Below are positions 9,468 to 18,295 of a DNA stretch of 64,000 nucleotides, one piece after another (within the stretch, counting starts at the first letter, position 1; each line of letters opens with the position of its first letter). Source of the DNA: Bacteriovoracaceae bacterium (GTDB lineage: Bacteria; Bdellovibrionota; Bacteriovoracia; Bacteriovoracales; Bacteriovoracaceae); NCBI GenBank assembly GCA_025210745.1, contig JAOARC010000050.1, positions 186,001 through 250,000 on the forward strand, read 5' to 3'. The notes beneath the pieces were generated by a model. That model searched no databases, was not told the DNA's origin, and saw only the letters and a program-made list of their open reading frames with translations. The translations under genes were made by a program, and so were the position numbers.

Positions 9468-10757
9468 ATGATTGATAAATCAGATAAGTATTTAGTAATT
9501 GGAGCTGGTCCAGCAGGACTATCTACAGCAAGAAATCTTCAAATAGAAGGTGTATCATTTGAAGGTGTTGAAGCTCATTCAGGTGTTGGAGGACTTTGGG
9601 ATATCAAAAATCCAAAGAGTACGATGTATAAAACAGCTCATTTAATTTCTTCAAAAAGAATGACTGAATTTAGTGAGTTCCCTATGAAAGACTCAGTTGC
9701 TCAATACCCACATCATGAAGATGTGCTAGATTACTTTACATCTTATGCTCAAAAATTTGATTTACTAAAGTACTATAAGTTTAATACTAGAGTTGAAAAA
9801 GCTTACAAAGAAAATGGTATTTGGATTGTAAAAACAAGCGATGGTGAAGTTACAAAATACAAAGGTCTTATTATCTGTGTTGGAACATTATCAGAGCCAA
9901 ATCATGTTAAGTTTCCAGGCGAATTTACAGGACAGATTATTCACTCAGCTGAATATAAAGATCCACAGCAATTTAAAGATAAAAGAGTTTTGATTGTTGG
10001 AGCAGGAAATAGTGGTTGCGATATTGTTGTTGATGCTGTCCATCATGCAAAGAAGTCAGATTTATCTGTAAGAAGAGGTTATCATTTTGTTCCAAAGTTT
10101 GTATTTGGAAAACCTGCCGATGCTCTTGGAAATAAACAGAGCTTTTTACCCTCTGGCTTAAAGCTTACACTTAATAAAGCAATGATTAAAATGTTAACAG
10201 GAAGCCCTGAACAATTTGGTTTTCCAAAACCTGATCATAAGTTATTTGAAAGTCATCCTATCGTAAATAGTCTTGTTCTTCATTATATCGGACATGGAGA
10301 TGTTAAAGTTAGAGCTAATATAAAAAAATTTGAAGCCAATACTGTTCATTTCACAGATGGGACAAGTGAAGACTACGATATGATTGTCATGGCAACAGGC
10401 TATAAAGTTCATTTTCCATTTATTGATAAAAAGTATTTAAATTGGAACTCTCATGTTCCGGATCTATATTTAAATATATTCCATCCTACAGATGATTCTA
10501 TTTTTGTATGTGGAATGATTGAAGCTGCTGGAATTGGGTGGCAAGGTCGCTTTGAAATGGGAACTTTACTAGCAAGGTATCTTAAAACAAAAGATAAGAG
10601 TCCAAATCTTGTAAAAGCATTTGAAAAAAGAAAAAAAGAAAACAATGCTAATTTATCTGGGCCAGTAAAATATATGAAACTAGATCGTATGGCCTACTAT
10701 GTACACAAAGATACTTATATTGATATCTTAAGAAAAGAGACAAATAGTTTTAACTAA
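9468..10757 (+). CDS. flavin-containing monooxygenase (FMO/Baeyer-Villiger type)
   Basis: 429 residues. FAD site GAGPAG at residues 12-17, NADP site GAGNSG near 178-183, and between them an FMO-type F-x-G-x-x-x-H stretch (FTGQIIHSAEYKD). The C-terminal MATGY motif is also present. Such enzymes put one oxygen atom from O2 onto a soft nucleophile or a ketone using NADPH. A clear AAGGTGAGG ribosome site precedes the ATG. Convergent with the AEC transporter gene, sharing the four bases CTAA. Substrate unknown; probably works with the two SDRs upstream. Confidence 0.9.
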   Translation: MIDKSDKYLVIGAGPAGLSTARNLQIEGVSFEGVEAHSGVGGLWDIKNPKSTMYKTAHLISSKRMTEFSEFPMKDSVAQYPHHEDVLDYFTSYAQKFDLLKYYKFNTRVEKAYKENGIWIVKTSDGEVTKYKGLIICVGTLSEPNHVKFPGEFTGQIIHSAEYKDPQQFKDKRVLIVGAGNSGCDIVVDAVHHAKKSDLSVRRGYHFVPKFVFGKPADALGNKQSFLPSGLKLTLNKAMIKMLTGSPEQFGFPKPDHKLFESHPIVNSLVLHYIGHGDVKVRANIKKFEANTVHFTDGTSEDYDMIVMATGYKVHFPFIDKKYLNWNSHVPDLYLNIFHPTDDSIFVCGMIEAAGIGWQGRFEMGTLLARYLKTKDKSPNLVKAFEKRKKENNANLSGPVKYMKLDRMAYYVHKDTYIDILRKETNSFN

Positions 10758-11662
10758 AGAAAATAATGGATTATTGGTAGTGTTATAAATGCTGCCAATA
10801 ATCCGTATGCTACTAAAGCCACACTTAACTCACTTTCTAACTTAGCCGATGTTGCCATTGCTCCAGCCGTGATCATTGGAGGCATACCACTTTGAATAAT
10901 AGAGGTATCGACACTTAATCCTTTTAAGCCAAACCCTTTACATATAACAAGAATAATCATTGGCAATAGTACTAATTTAATTCCAAGACCAATAGTTGTA
11001 TATTTTAACGTCTCTTTTGGTAGCTTCATTTTCATCTGAAATCCAACAGCAATCATCGCACAAGGAATTAATGCAGCAGCAATATTTCTTAAAGTAACAT
11101 CTACTACATAAGTTAACTCTATTTTAAACACCGCCATAACGAGACCTATAACTAAAGCTATAAAAGGCGGAAATGTAATAAGTTTTTTGATAATACTAAT
11201 TACAGAGTTACTACTATTTCCAAGAATCATTGGTAAAACGATTGCGCCATAAATATTAAATGCAATAGCTGATCCTAATTGATCATACAAAACAGCAAAT
11301 GGAATAGAACTATCTCCTAACATTGATTTTGTCATAGGAATACCTAAAAATGCAGTATTTCCTAAAGTCGATACAATTAATAAAGCGCTAAATACACTTT
11401 TTGAAAATTTAAATATCTTTTTAAACAAAAGAATTAAAATAATATTTATGATAAAAGCAACCCAATGTATGGCAACGGGATAAACTATATTTGATGAAAG
11501 TTCAACTTTAGATATAGAAATAATAATAATTGCAGGTAAAGCGATATTTAAAACAAATGTATTTAGAACATCTGCAGTGTTATCTGGAAATCTTGAAGAT
11601 CGACTAATAAACTTTCCTATAATAATAAGAACTAAAATATATAATAAGTTTGTAATAATCAC
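10754..11662 (-). CDS. AEC-family (auxin efflux carrier-like) transporter
   Basis: 302 residues with about ten membrane segments arranged as two five-helix halves. Recognisable family stretches are NIALPAIIIISISK near the N-terminus, STLGNTAFLGIPM near 100 and SGMPPMITAGAMA near 270. Bacterial members export or import organic acids (malonate, malate-type substrates); the substrate here is not visible. It is the last gene of a minus-strand run whose upstream neighbour overlaps it by four bases. Confidence 0.85.
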   Translation of the reverse strand: MIITNLLYILVLIIIGKFISRSSRFPDNTADVLNTFVLNIALPAIIIISISKVELSSNIVYPVAIHWVAFIINIILILLFKKIFKFSKSVFSALLIVSTLGNTAFLGIPMTKSMLGDSSIPFAVLYDQLGSAIAFNIYGAIVLPMILGNSSNSVISIIKKLITFPPFIALVIGLVMAVFKIELTYVVDVTLRNIAAALIPCAMIAVGFQMKMKLPKETLKYTTIGLGIKLVLLPMIILVICKGFGLKGLSVDTSIIQSGMPPMITAGAMATSAKLESELSVALVAYGLLAAFITLPIIHYFL

Positions 11663-12528
11663 TCTTTCATAACTCCTTGCAACTTATTCCAGATATTATC
11701 AAAAGTTGTTTCTATTTTATCTACCTTAGAAAAACAATAAACTCTTCCAATAAAGTTTTCATAAGATGCATTTGGATCATTCTTATCTGATACAAAGAAT
11801 GTATCTACACCAACAAAAGCGGCAATAGAAGCTAAGTCTTTATTATTTGTGATATATCCTTTTGAATAATATATGACTTTTGCAATATCAACTAAATTTT
11901 TTGCCGCGATAGATTTGTATATTTTTTTATTATCTTTACCTTGAATACGTACTTTTTGATTTTCAAACAGATTTAAAAAGTCGTACCAATCATCATTTTC
12001 TAATAATGAACTATCAAGAACAATATAATTTTGAATATCTCCTAGAACTTCATATTCTTTTGAAGCATAGTTTTTTAAATTATTTGTGTCTATTTCAAAA
12101 AGAGCTTTTAACAGTCTATACTTTTGAACGTCAGCACCCCATCCAACAAGACTATCTTGTTTCTTATTTAAGAAAAATGAAAAGCTACTATCTGAAAAAC
12201 CAATCTTTTCTTTTGCTTTTAATAAATACCCTAATAAATTATCTTGTTTAGTTCCAGTTAGTGAAAAGTAAGCATCAAAAGGTTGATGCATTAATTTTGA
12301 ATTTTTATAAGCTCTATAGATTCCCAAAACAGAATCTGCATCTTTTTGCTCAAAAGAATGATAGAATGCTTTAAAGGGTAATAAGTTTAGAACTTCTATT
12401 TGATCATATCCTGTAATGATATGAATAGAATGAGAATCTTTTTTAAGTTTTTCATAGAGCTCACATAAAAATGCAAAGCTATCAATAATTCCACTTAAAT
12501 CATTAGGTAATTTAACTGCTACGTTCAT
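11659..12528 (-). CDS. glycosyltransferase family 9-like (heptosyltransferase-like) protein
   Basis: 289 residues. The N-terminal MNVAVKLPNDLSGIIDSF and the following IHIITG/EVLNLLPF pattern resemble the N-lobe of ADP-heptose:LPS heptosyltransferases, with a C-lobe containing KIYKSIAAKNLVDIAKVIYYSKGYITNNKDLASIAAFVGVDTFFV, the usual place of the nucleotide-sugar site (position 200-250). The canonical GPT-H signature is degenerate (NNKDLASIAA), so activity is uncertain. It overlaps the EI24-domain gene by 17 bases and the transporter by four. A role in envelope glycan synthesis is inference. Confidence 0.5.
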   Translation of the reverse strand: MNVAVKLPNDLSGIIDSFAFLCELYEKLKKDSHSIHIITGYDQIEVLNLLPFKAFYHSFEQKDADSVLGIYRAYKNSKLMHQPFDAYFSLTGTKQDNLLGYLLKAKEKIGFSDSSFSFFLNKKQDSLVGWGADVQKYRLLKALFEIDTNNLKNYASKEYEVLGDIQNYIVLDSSLLENDDWYDFLNLFENQKVRIQGKDNKKIYKSIAAKNLVDIAKVIYYSKGYITNNKDLASIAAFVGVDTFFVSDKNDPNASYENFIGRVYCFSKVDKIETTFDNIWNKLQGVMKE

Positions 12529-13240
12529 TATTCTTTACCCATAGAACGGTATAAAAACTTGTCGCTAATGGAGGGACAACTAAGTTAACAAGAGGTATTG
12601 AAACTAGAACGAAAAAAAATCCTCCAGAAATACTATAACCTAAAATATTTTTTCTTATGTCTTTTCGACATTCTTTAAAAGAAATGTCATTTCTTGACCA
12701 ACTATAATCAATAAAGCTCACTGAAAGTAAAATCACATTAATTAAAATACTAATTGGAGCAAGTATTGGAAAATATCCAAGTACAAATGCAATAATAGAT
12801 AATGTTAATATAAATGAGATCTTCTTAACTTCATTTAAAATTGTTTTAATACTTTTTAATATTAATTGTTTAAATGTATCTGAAACACCCTCAAGCTCTT
12901 TTCCTTGTAATTGTTTTTCAATACGAGAACTTAACATATCATTAAATGGACTAGCTATAACAGATACGGATAAAACAAAAGTCCAGTTTACTAATAAAAA
13001 TAGTAATACTGTTACAAGTGTTGCTAAAATATAATAAACAATAGATCCCATTGTTCCTTGAGAAACATAGTCATTAATTAAATTTTGACCATAATCCATA
13101 ATTGTAGAGTAAAACCATGAACCAAACTTATAGTATAGGAATCCACCTAATATAATTGGTATTATTGCTAGAATAAGATTTATTTTGTTTTTAGTTATTT
13201 GATCTAATGATGGTCTAAAAGTTAAAAAAACATTTTTCAT
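12512..13240 (-). CDS. EI24-domain (CysZ-like) inner-membrane protein
   Basis: 242 residues with about four long hydrophobic segments. The motif SVIASPFNDMLSSRIEKQL near residues 95-113 is the hallmark of the EI24/CysZ family. E. coli CysZ is a sulfate permease, but most members with this domain are uncharacterised, so I do not assign transport of sulfate. One base overlaps the fabI stop, so it is co-transcribed with fabI and the GT9-like gene. Confidence 0.8.
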   Translation of the reverse strand: MKNVFLTFRPSLDQITKNKINLILAIIPIILGGFLYYKFGSWFYSTIMDYGQNLINDYVSQGTMGSIVYYILATLVTVLLFLLVNWTFVLSVSVIASPFNDMLSSRIEKQLQGKELEGVSDTFKQLILKSIKTILNEVKKISFILTLSIIAFVLGYFPILAPISILINVILLSVSFIDYSWSRNDISFKECRKDIRKNILGYSISGGFFFVLVSIPLVNLVVPPLATSFYTVLWVKNNERSS

Positions 13241-14010
13241 TAGAATCCTCCAAGAATTGATAACCCACTATCTACGTAAAGTGTTTGTCCCGTTACTGAC
13301 TTTGATAAATCAGACATAAGATATAAGCCTGTTCCAGCTACATCTTCAGTTGTGATGTTTTTCTTTAAAGGTGCTGTATCTTCAACCTTTGAAAGTAAAT
13401 CTCTAAAACCAGAGATACCAGAAGCAGCCAAAGTTTTTATTGGTCCAGCCGATATTGTATTTACTCTAATACCACTTTTTCCTAAATCATCAGCAAGGTA
13501 TCTCGTTGAAGCCTCAAGAGCAGCTTTTGCAACCCCCATAACATTGTAATTTGTTATAACTTTTTGAGATCCATAATATGTCATACTAACAATAGAAGAA
13601 TTTTTTTTCATTAAATCTTTTAAGCTTTGAGAAATTCCAATTAAAGAAAAAGCTGATACATCACAGGCAAGCTTAAATCCTTCTCTTGAAGTTGCGGCAA
13701 AGTTTCCTTTTAAATCTTCTCTATTGGCAAAAGCTATTGAGTGAACAATTCCATCTACTTCATTCCACTTAGATTTTATTGTCTCACTTAAACGATCATA
13801 ATGATCATCATTTGTAACATCCATTTCAAATATAAAGTCTGCTTCAACTTGCTGCGCTAGTGGCTCAACTCTTTTTTTAATAGCATCATTAACATAACTT
13901 AGTGCAATATTAGCACCTTGCTCTTTGAACATTTTTGCCATGGCCCATGCAATTGATCTTTCATTTGCGACACCAAAAATAACGATATTCTTACCTTCTA
14001 GTAATTTCAT
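13240..14010 (-). CDS. fabI: enoyl-[acyl-carrier-protein] reductase (NADH), FabI type
   Basis: 256 residues, standard FabI length. It carries out the last reduction of each fatty-acid elongation cycle. Cofactor region GVANERSIAWAMAK at 13-26, active-site Tyr155 and Lys162 within YNVMGVAK, and a second conserved Tyr145-Tyr146 ahead of them (Y-x6-Y-x6-K arrangement of FabI rather than generic SDRs). First gene of the minus-strand run; its upstream 108-base gap is shared with the divergent hisC-type gene. Confidence 0.95.
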   Translation of the reverse strand: MKLLEGKNIVIFGVANERSIAWAMAKMFKEQGANIALSYVNDAIKKRVEPLAQQVEADFIFEMDVTNDDHYDRLSETIKSKWNEVDGIVHSIAFANREDLKGNFAATSREGFKLACDVSAFSLIGISQSLKDLMKKNSSIVSMTYYGSQKVITNYNVMGVAKAALEASTRYLADDLGKSGIRVNTISAGPIKTLAASGISGFRDLLSKVEDTAPLKKNITTEDVAGTGLYLMSDLSKSVTGQTLYVDSGLSILGGF

Positions 14011-14130
14011 ATTTTTACCTTAATTAACTCCTCATATTAATAAAAAGATATTGGCATATTCTTGCTAAAATGAAAAATTGACGTATATTTTAAGGACAAA
14101 TTTTTAATTCATTTCAAGGTGTCATACGCT

Positions 14131-15258
14131 ATGCAAAAAAGGTTAATACCAGAGTACTTAGACAAGCTACAAGTTTACCAAGCAGGTAAACCAATTCATG
14201 AAGTTGTAGCCGAAAAAGGCTTAACTAAAATCTCAAAACTAGCATCGAATGAAAATCCTCTAGGGCCTTCTCCTTATGCCATTAGAGAAATGACAAATGC
14301 TCTATGGGATGTTCACAGATATCCGGATATGCATGCAACACATTTAAAAAACAAACTTTGTGAACTTTATGATGTAAAGACTGAAAATATTATTTTAGGA
14401 AATGGGTCAGAAGGAATTATGGCTTATATTGCAAGAGCCTTTATTCAACCTGGAGATGAAGTTTTAACAGCAGAAAAAACCTTTATTGGTTTTCATATTC
14501 TTGCTACGGGAGCCGGGGCAATGCTCAAAACAGTACCTCGTACACAAGATATGAGATACGATGTAAAAGCATTAGCACAAGCTGTTAATGATAATACAAA
14601 GGTTCTTTATATCGCAAACCCAGATAATCCAACGGGAACTTATATCACTGCTGACGAATTTGATTATCTTATGAAATATGTTCCAAAACATACAATAGTA
14701 ATACTAGATGAAGCTTATTTTGAGTTTGCTAAATCAACATGGAACTATCCAGATTCTATGCAATATAGATATGATAATGTTATTACACTAAGAACTTTTT
14801 CTAAAGCTTATGGTATTTCAGGAGTAAGAGTTGGCTACGGATTTGCGAATGAAAAATTTATTACAGCTCTTCATAAAGTAAAACTACCATTTGAGCCAAG
14901 CTTAATCGCGCAAAAAGGTGCTGTAGGAGCACTTATTGATTATCCACACCTAGAAAGAACTATTAGAAACAATACAAAAAGATATTATGAAATTTTAAAA
15001 TATCTTGATACCAAAGGTTTTAAACCGATTCAATCAATTACAAACTTTATCTGTTTTAGAACTGGTAGCATTGAAGCAAGTGATTATTTATTTAACGCCT
15101 TACTTGATGAAGGTGTTATTATTAGGCCGCTAAAAGCAAATAATCTTCCTGACTGGATTAGAATTTCTATTGGTTTAAAAGAAGAAATGAAACACTTGAT
15201 GGAAGCAATGGATAAAATCTTACCAGAATATGATAAAAAATTTGGAAGGCCAGATTAA
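14131..15258 (+). CDS. hisC: HisC-type aminotransferase (histidinol-phosphate/aromatic amino acid)
   Basis: 375 residues from the ATG at 14131, chosen because AAGG lies 11 bases upstream; a GTG twelve bases earlier has no ribosome site. Fold type I PLP enzyme: SNENPLGPSP near the N-terminus, NPDNPTGT, the LDEAYFEF stretch and the PLP lysine in TFSKAYGISGVRVGYG. HisC-family proteins also transaminate tyrosine and phenylalanine. No other histidine-biosynthesis gene is nearby and the next three genes look catabolic, so an aromatic aminotransferase role is at least as likely as histidine synthesis. Confidence 0.85.
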   Translation: MQKRLIPEYLDKLQVYQAGKPIHEVVAEKGLTKISKLASNENPLGPSPYAIREMTNALWDVHRYPDMHATHLKNKLCELYDVKTENIILGNGSEGIMAYIARAFIQPGDEVLTAEKTFIGFHILATGAGAMLKTVPRTQDMRYDVKALAQAVNDNTKVLYIANPDNPTGTYITADEFDYLMKYVPKHTIVILDEAYFEFAKSTWNYPDSMQYRYDNVITLRTFSKAYGISGVRVGYGFANEKFITALHKVKLPFEPSLIAQKGAVGALIDYPHLERTIRNNTKRYYEILKYLDTKGFKPIQSITNFICFRTGSIEASDYLFNALLDEGVIIRPLKANNLPDWIRISIGLKEEMKHLMEAMDKILPEYDKKFGRPD

Positions 15259-16272
15259 ATGAAAGTATGTACATATATTCGTCAGACTCCCCTAGGCCAG
15301 TTTAAAAGACTTGGTATTTTTTTTAATGAAACAACAATCGTAGATGTAAACCTCGTATGGCAAAAATGCTTTGAAGATGAAGGACATTTTGATGCAAAAA
15401 AGAAGGCATTAGAAATAGCTCCCCCCCTTCTTAGTGACTTTTTAACTCATTACCAAGATGCTGCCATTGAAATGCTAAGGGAAACCCTAGAAGAATTTGA
15501 AGTTCAAGCTGGAAATAATCAATTAAAAACATTAGATGGTGCCGACCTTGCTTTTGATTTACAAGATGATAAAAGTGTAAAGCTTGGTGCACCTTTAGAT
15601 AAAATAAATTGCTATAGAGATTTTTATGCTCATGAAAAACATGTTGCTAAAGGTTTTGAAAAAAGAGGTGAACCTATTCCTGAGGCTTGGTATGAAATTC
15701 CTGCTTATTATAAAGGACCAACAACTGGCTTTATTGGAAATGATGATCTTATTACTTGGCCATCATATACAAATAAACTTGATTATGAATTAGAGTTTGG
15801 CCTTGTTATTGGAAAAGATGGTAAAAATATTAAAGCGCAAGATGCTCATAACCATATTTTTGGATATACAATTTTTAATGATATTTCTGCTCGTGATATT
15901 CAGAAAAAAGAAATGGCCATAAGGCTAGGACCAGCAAAAGGAAAAGACTTTTGTAGTATCATAGGTCCTGTAATTATTACTGCAGATGAATTCGACTTTA
16001 AAGAACCAAATCTAAAGATGAGCGCTACTATAAATGGTGAAAAATGGTCTGAAGGTTATACAGGAGATTCTCACTATACTTGGGCCCAAATGATAGAACA
16101 TGCTTCAAAAGAAGAATGGCTTCATGCTACTGACTTTATGGGAAGTGGAACTGTAGGAACAGGATGTGGTCTTGAAATTGATAAATGGATTCAACCAGGT
16201 GATATCATCGAACTTGAAATAGAAAGGATTGGAAAACTTAAAAATATAGTAGGAACTCCTTCTAAGGAATAA
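15259..16272 (+). CDS. fumarylacetoacetate hydrolase (FAH) family protein
   Basis: 337 residues. Residues ~120-335 form the FAH catalytic domain: DYELEFGLVIGK (metal-binding E-x-E), GYTIFNDISARDIQ, KGKDFCSIIGPVI and the MGSGTVGTGCG loop. Family members cleave C-C bonds of beta-diketo acids or isomerise/decarboxylate catechol-pathway intermediates using Mg2+. It starts immediately after the aminotransferase stop and is followed by a VOC protein after three bases, so the four genes look like one pathway, plausibly aromatic amino acid degradation. The exact substrate cannot be read from sequence. Confidence 0.88.
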   Translation: MKVCTYIRQTPLGQFKRLGIFFNETTIVDVNLVWQKCFEDEGHFDAKKKALEIAPPLLSDFLTHYQDAAIEMLRETLEEFEVQAGNNQLKTLDGADLAFDLQDDKSVKLGAPLDKINCYRDFYAHEKHVAKGFEKRGEPIPEAWYEIPAYYKGPTTGFIGNDDLITWPSYTNKLDYELEFGLVIGKDGKNIKAQDAHNHIFGYTIFNDISARDIQKKEMAIRLGPAKGKDFCSIIGPVIITADEFDFKEPNLKMSATINGEKWSEGYTGDSHYTWAQMIEHASKEEWLHATDFMGSGTVGTGCGLEIDKWIQPGDIIELEIERIGKLKNIVGTPSKE

Positions 16273-16275
16273 ATT

Positions 16276-16824
16276 ATGATTAATTTAAAAAGAATACATC
16301 ACGTAGCTTATAGATGTAATAATGCAAAAGAAACTGCTGACTTCTATAAAGAAATGTTGGGTATGGATTTAACTGTATCTATCTCTGAGGATAAAGTACC
16401 TTCAACGGGAGAACCTGATCCATACATGCATATTTTTCTTGATGCTGGTATGGGAAACGTTCTTGCCTTTTTTGAACTTACTGGGCAAAAACCAATGGAT
16501 AGAGATCAAAACACTCCTATTTGGGTTCAACATATTGCTTTTGAAGTTGAATCAGTTGAAGCTTTAGAAAATGCTAAAACCTATCTAGAGTCAAAAGGTT
16601 TAGATGTTCTAGGAATAACAAATCATGGTGTATTTAAATCAATATATTTTTTTGATCCTAATGGACACAGAATTGAATTAGCTGCAAATACAGGGACTCA
16701 AGAACAAATGAATGAGCTTAGAAAAATAGCAGTTCCAATGCTTGATGAATGGAATAAAACAAAAAAGCCACCAAGAGCAGCAGCTTGGCTTCATGATGAA
16801 GAGTTCTTAAACAAAGGAAAATAA
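16276..16824 (+). CDS. VOC (glyoxalase/dioxygenase) superfamily protein
   Basis: 182 residues. Two beta-alpha-beta-beta-beta modules are visible: IHHVAYRCNNAKETADFYKE with the first metal-type His at the N-terminus, IWVQHIAFEV in the middle, and DPNGHRIELA near residue 135 supplying the usual C-terminal Glu. VOC proteins include glyoxalase I, methylmalonyl-CoA epimerase and extradiol dioxygenases. At 182 residues it is too short for 4-hydroxyphenylpyruvate dioxygenase. The extra C-terminal tail (PPRAAAWLHDEEFLNK) is seen in some uncharacterised VOC proteins. One base overlaps the flavin reductase gene. Confidence 0.85.
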   Translation: MINLKRIHHVAYRCNNAKETADFYKEMLGMDLTVSISEDKVPSTGEPDPYMHIFLDAGMGNVLAFFELTGQKPMDRDQNTPIWVQHIAFEVESVEALENAKTYLESKGLDVLGITNHGVFKSIYFFDPNGHRIELAANTGTQEQMNELRKIAVPMLDEWNKTKKPPRAAAWLHDEEFLNKGK

Positions 16825-17453
16825 TGTTAAGTTTTAACGTACAAGAATCACAGTTTTCTGATAATTATAAGTTTATAATTGGATCTATTCTGCCTAGACC
16901 TATTGCCGTTGTTTCAACTAAAAATGAAGATGGAACAAATAATGTTGCTCCTTTTTCTTTCTTCACTGGTGTTAGTGCCAAGCCAATGATCGTTGCTTTT
17001 TGTCCACTTATTAGAACATCAACTGGAATGAAAAAAGATACTTTAATAAATATTGAAAGAGATAAAGAGTTTGTTATTAATTTTGTTACAGAGCAAAATG
17101 CTGATCTTGTAAATAGTACTTCAGCTGAATTAGACTATGGACAAGATGAGTTTGAACATTCCGGATTAACTCCCATTGCATCTGAAGTAATTGGGCCAAT
17201 GAGAGTAAAAGAAAGCCCTATTCATTTTGAGTGCAGGTTAAAAGATATTATCTCATATGGAGATACTCCTGGAGCTGGAACACTTGTAACTGGTGAAGTT
17301 GTAAGAGTTCATATTGATGAGTCGTTATATGAAAATGGAAGAATCAATACTAAATTATTTGCTCCAATGGGAAGAGGTGCTGGAAATGATTGGTTCAAAT
17401 GTGATAGTGTAGTTGAAAAAACAAGACTTATGAAAGCACAGATACAAAAATGA
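16824..17453 (+). CDS. flavin reductase-like, FMN-binding split-barrel protein
   Basis: 209 residues. The segment ILPRPIAVVSTKNEDGTNNVAPFSFF followed by ISAKPM-like and KDTLINIERDKEFVINFV is typical of the flavoredoxin/flavin reductase family (FMN-binding split barrel). Such proteins bind FMN and pass electrons to a monooxygenase or reduce flavin themselves. It closes the aminotransferase-FAH-VOC unit, overlapping the VOC gene by one base and the following lipoprotein gene by four, suggesting a redox step in the same pathway. Confidence 0.85.
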   Translation: MLSFNVQESQFSDNYKFIIGSILPRPIAVVSTKNEDGTNNVAPFSFFTGVSAKPMIVAFCPLIRTSTGMKKDTLINIERDKEFVINFVTEQNADLVNSTSAELDYGQDEFEHSGLTPIASEVIGPMRVKESPIHFECRLKDIISYGDTPGAGTLVTGEVVRVHIDESLYENGRINTKLFAPMGRGAGNDWFKCDSVVEKTRLMKAQIQK

Positions 17454-18217
17454 TAAAAATTCTTTTAATAACAACCCTATTTATAAGTTGCTCTAAAACA
17501 TTTAAGCTTAAAAAGAAAAACAATCTTCATTTTTTTAAAGAACTAGAGTTTGAAATTGATAATGTAAAAGAAATTCCATGGAAAGTAGGAAGAAAAAAAG
17601 ATAAAGAAATATCAATGGGCTTTAGTTATGAAACAAATATTCCATTAATATCTCAAACAGACGCTCATTATTTACAAGAAAAATATAACGTTGACTCATG
17701 GCTTTTCAAGATTGAAAAAGAACAAAAAGGAAAAAAGAAAACGATTGGATATATTGAATATAAATTCAAAAGTTATCTATCGGGTACAAATGTATTTAAC
17801 ACAAAAATCTTATATCACTCTGCAATCGTATCAGATCAATTTAGACGATTTCACTGCCCTGCTTTTAATCATCGTTTTAAAATTAATGACGTTGATATAG
17901 AAGACTCTACCATAAGATATAATAATAATATTTATGTCTCTTACGAAGGTAAAAAAGTCGTGCGTACCACAAAGCCATCCTTTTCAACTATTTCTTTTTC
18001 TGCAGATAGAAACCTAAAAGCAAAGTTTTTTGTTTCTATTGCTCTTTTCAACTCTCAAGATAAAAAGATATTTAGTAAATTTATAGAGGCTAAAAACTAC
18101 ATCGATGTAAAAAAACAAACAAAGATAACCCTTCCTTCTTGTATAGGCATAAAAGAAGAAGTTAGCCCCCTTCCCGAAAGCAGACCACCTAATTTTAAAG
18201 ACCTAGAGATTAGATAA
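17450..18217 (+). CDS. lipoprotein of unknown function
   Basis: 255 residues. The N-terminus MIKILLITTLFISCSK is a lipoprotein signal with lipobox FISC (lipidated Cys14), followed by a Lys-rich linker. The mature part is beta-rich with two Cys near residues 140 and 225 but shows no family motif. The C-terminus is Pro-rich (PLPESRPPNF). It overlaps the flavin reductase gene by four bases (ATGA), so it is transcribed with that unit although its job is probably unrelated. Not recognised. Confidence 0.75.
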   Translation: MIKILLITTLFISCSKTFKLKKKNNLHFFKELEFEIDNVKEIPWKVGRKKDKEISMGFSYETNIPLISQTDAHYLQEKYNVDSWLFKIEKEQKGKKKTIGYIEYKFKSYLSGTNVFNTKILYHSAIVSDQFRRFHCPAFNHRFKINDVDIEDSTIRYNNNIYVSYEGKKVVRTTKPSFSTISFSADRNLKAKFFVSIALFNSQDKKIFSKFIEAKNYIDVKKQTKITLPSCIGIKEEVSPLPESRPPNFKDLEIR

Positions 18218-18295
18218 ATAAAACTAAGCTTTAAAAATAGTGAATTATATACATACTTTGTTGTAAATAGCCCCTTAAAAATCTATAACCATGTC

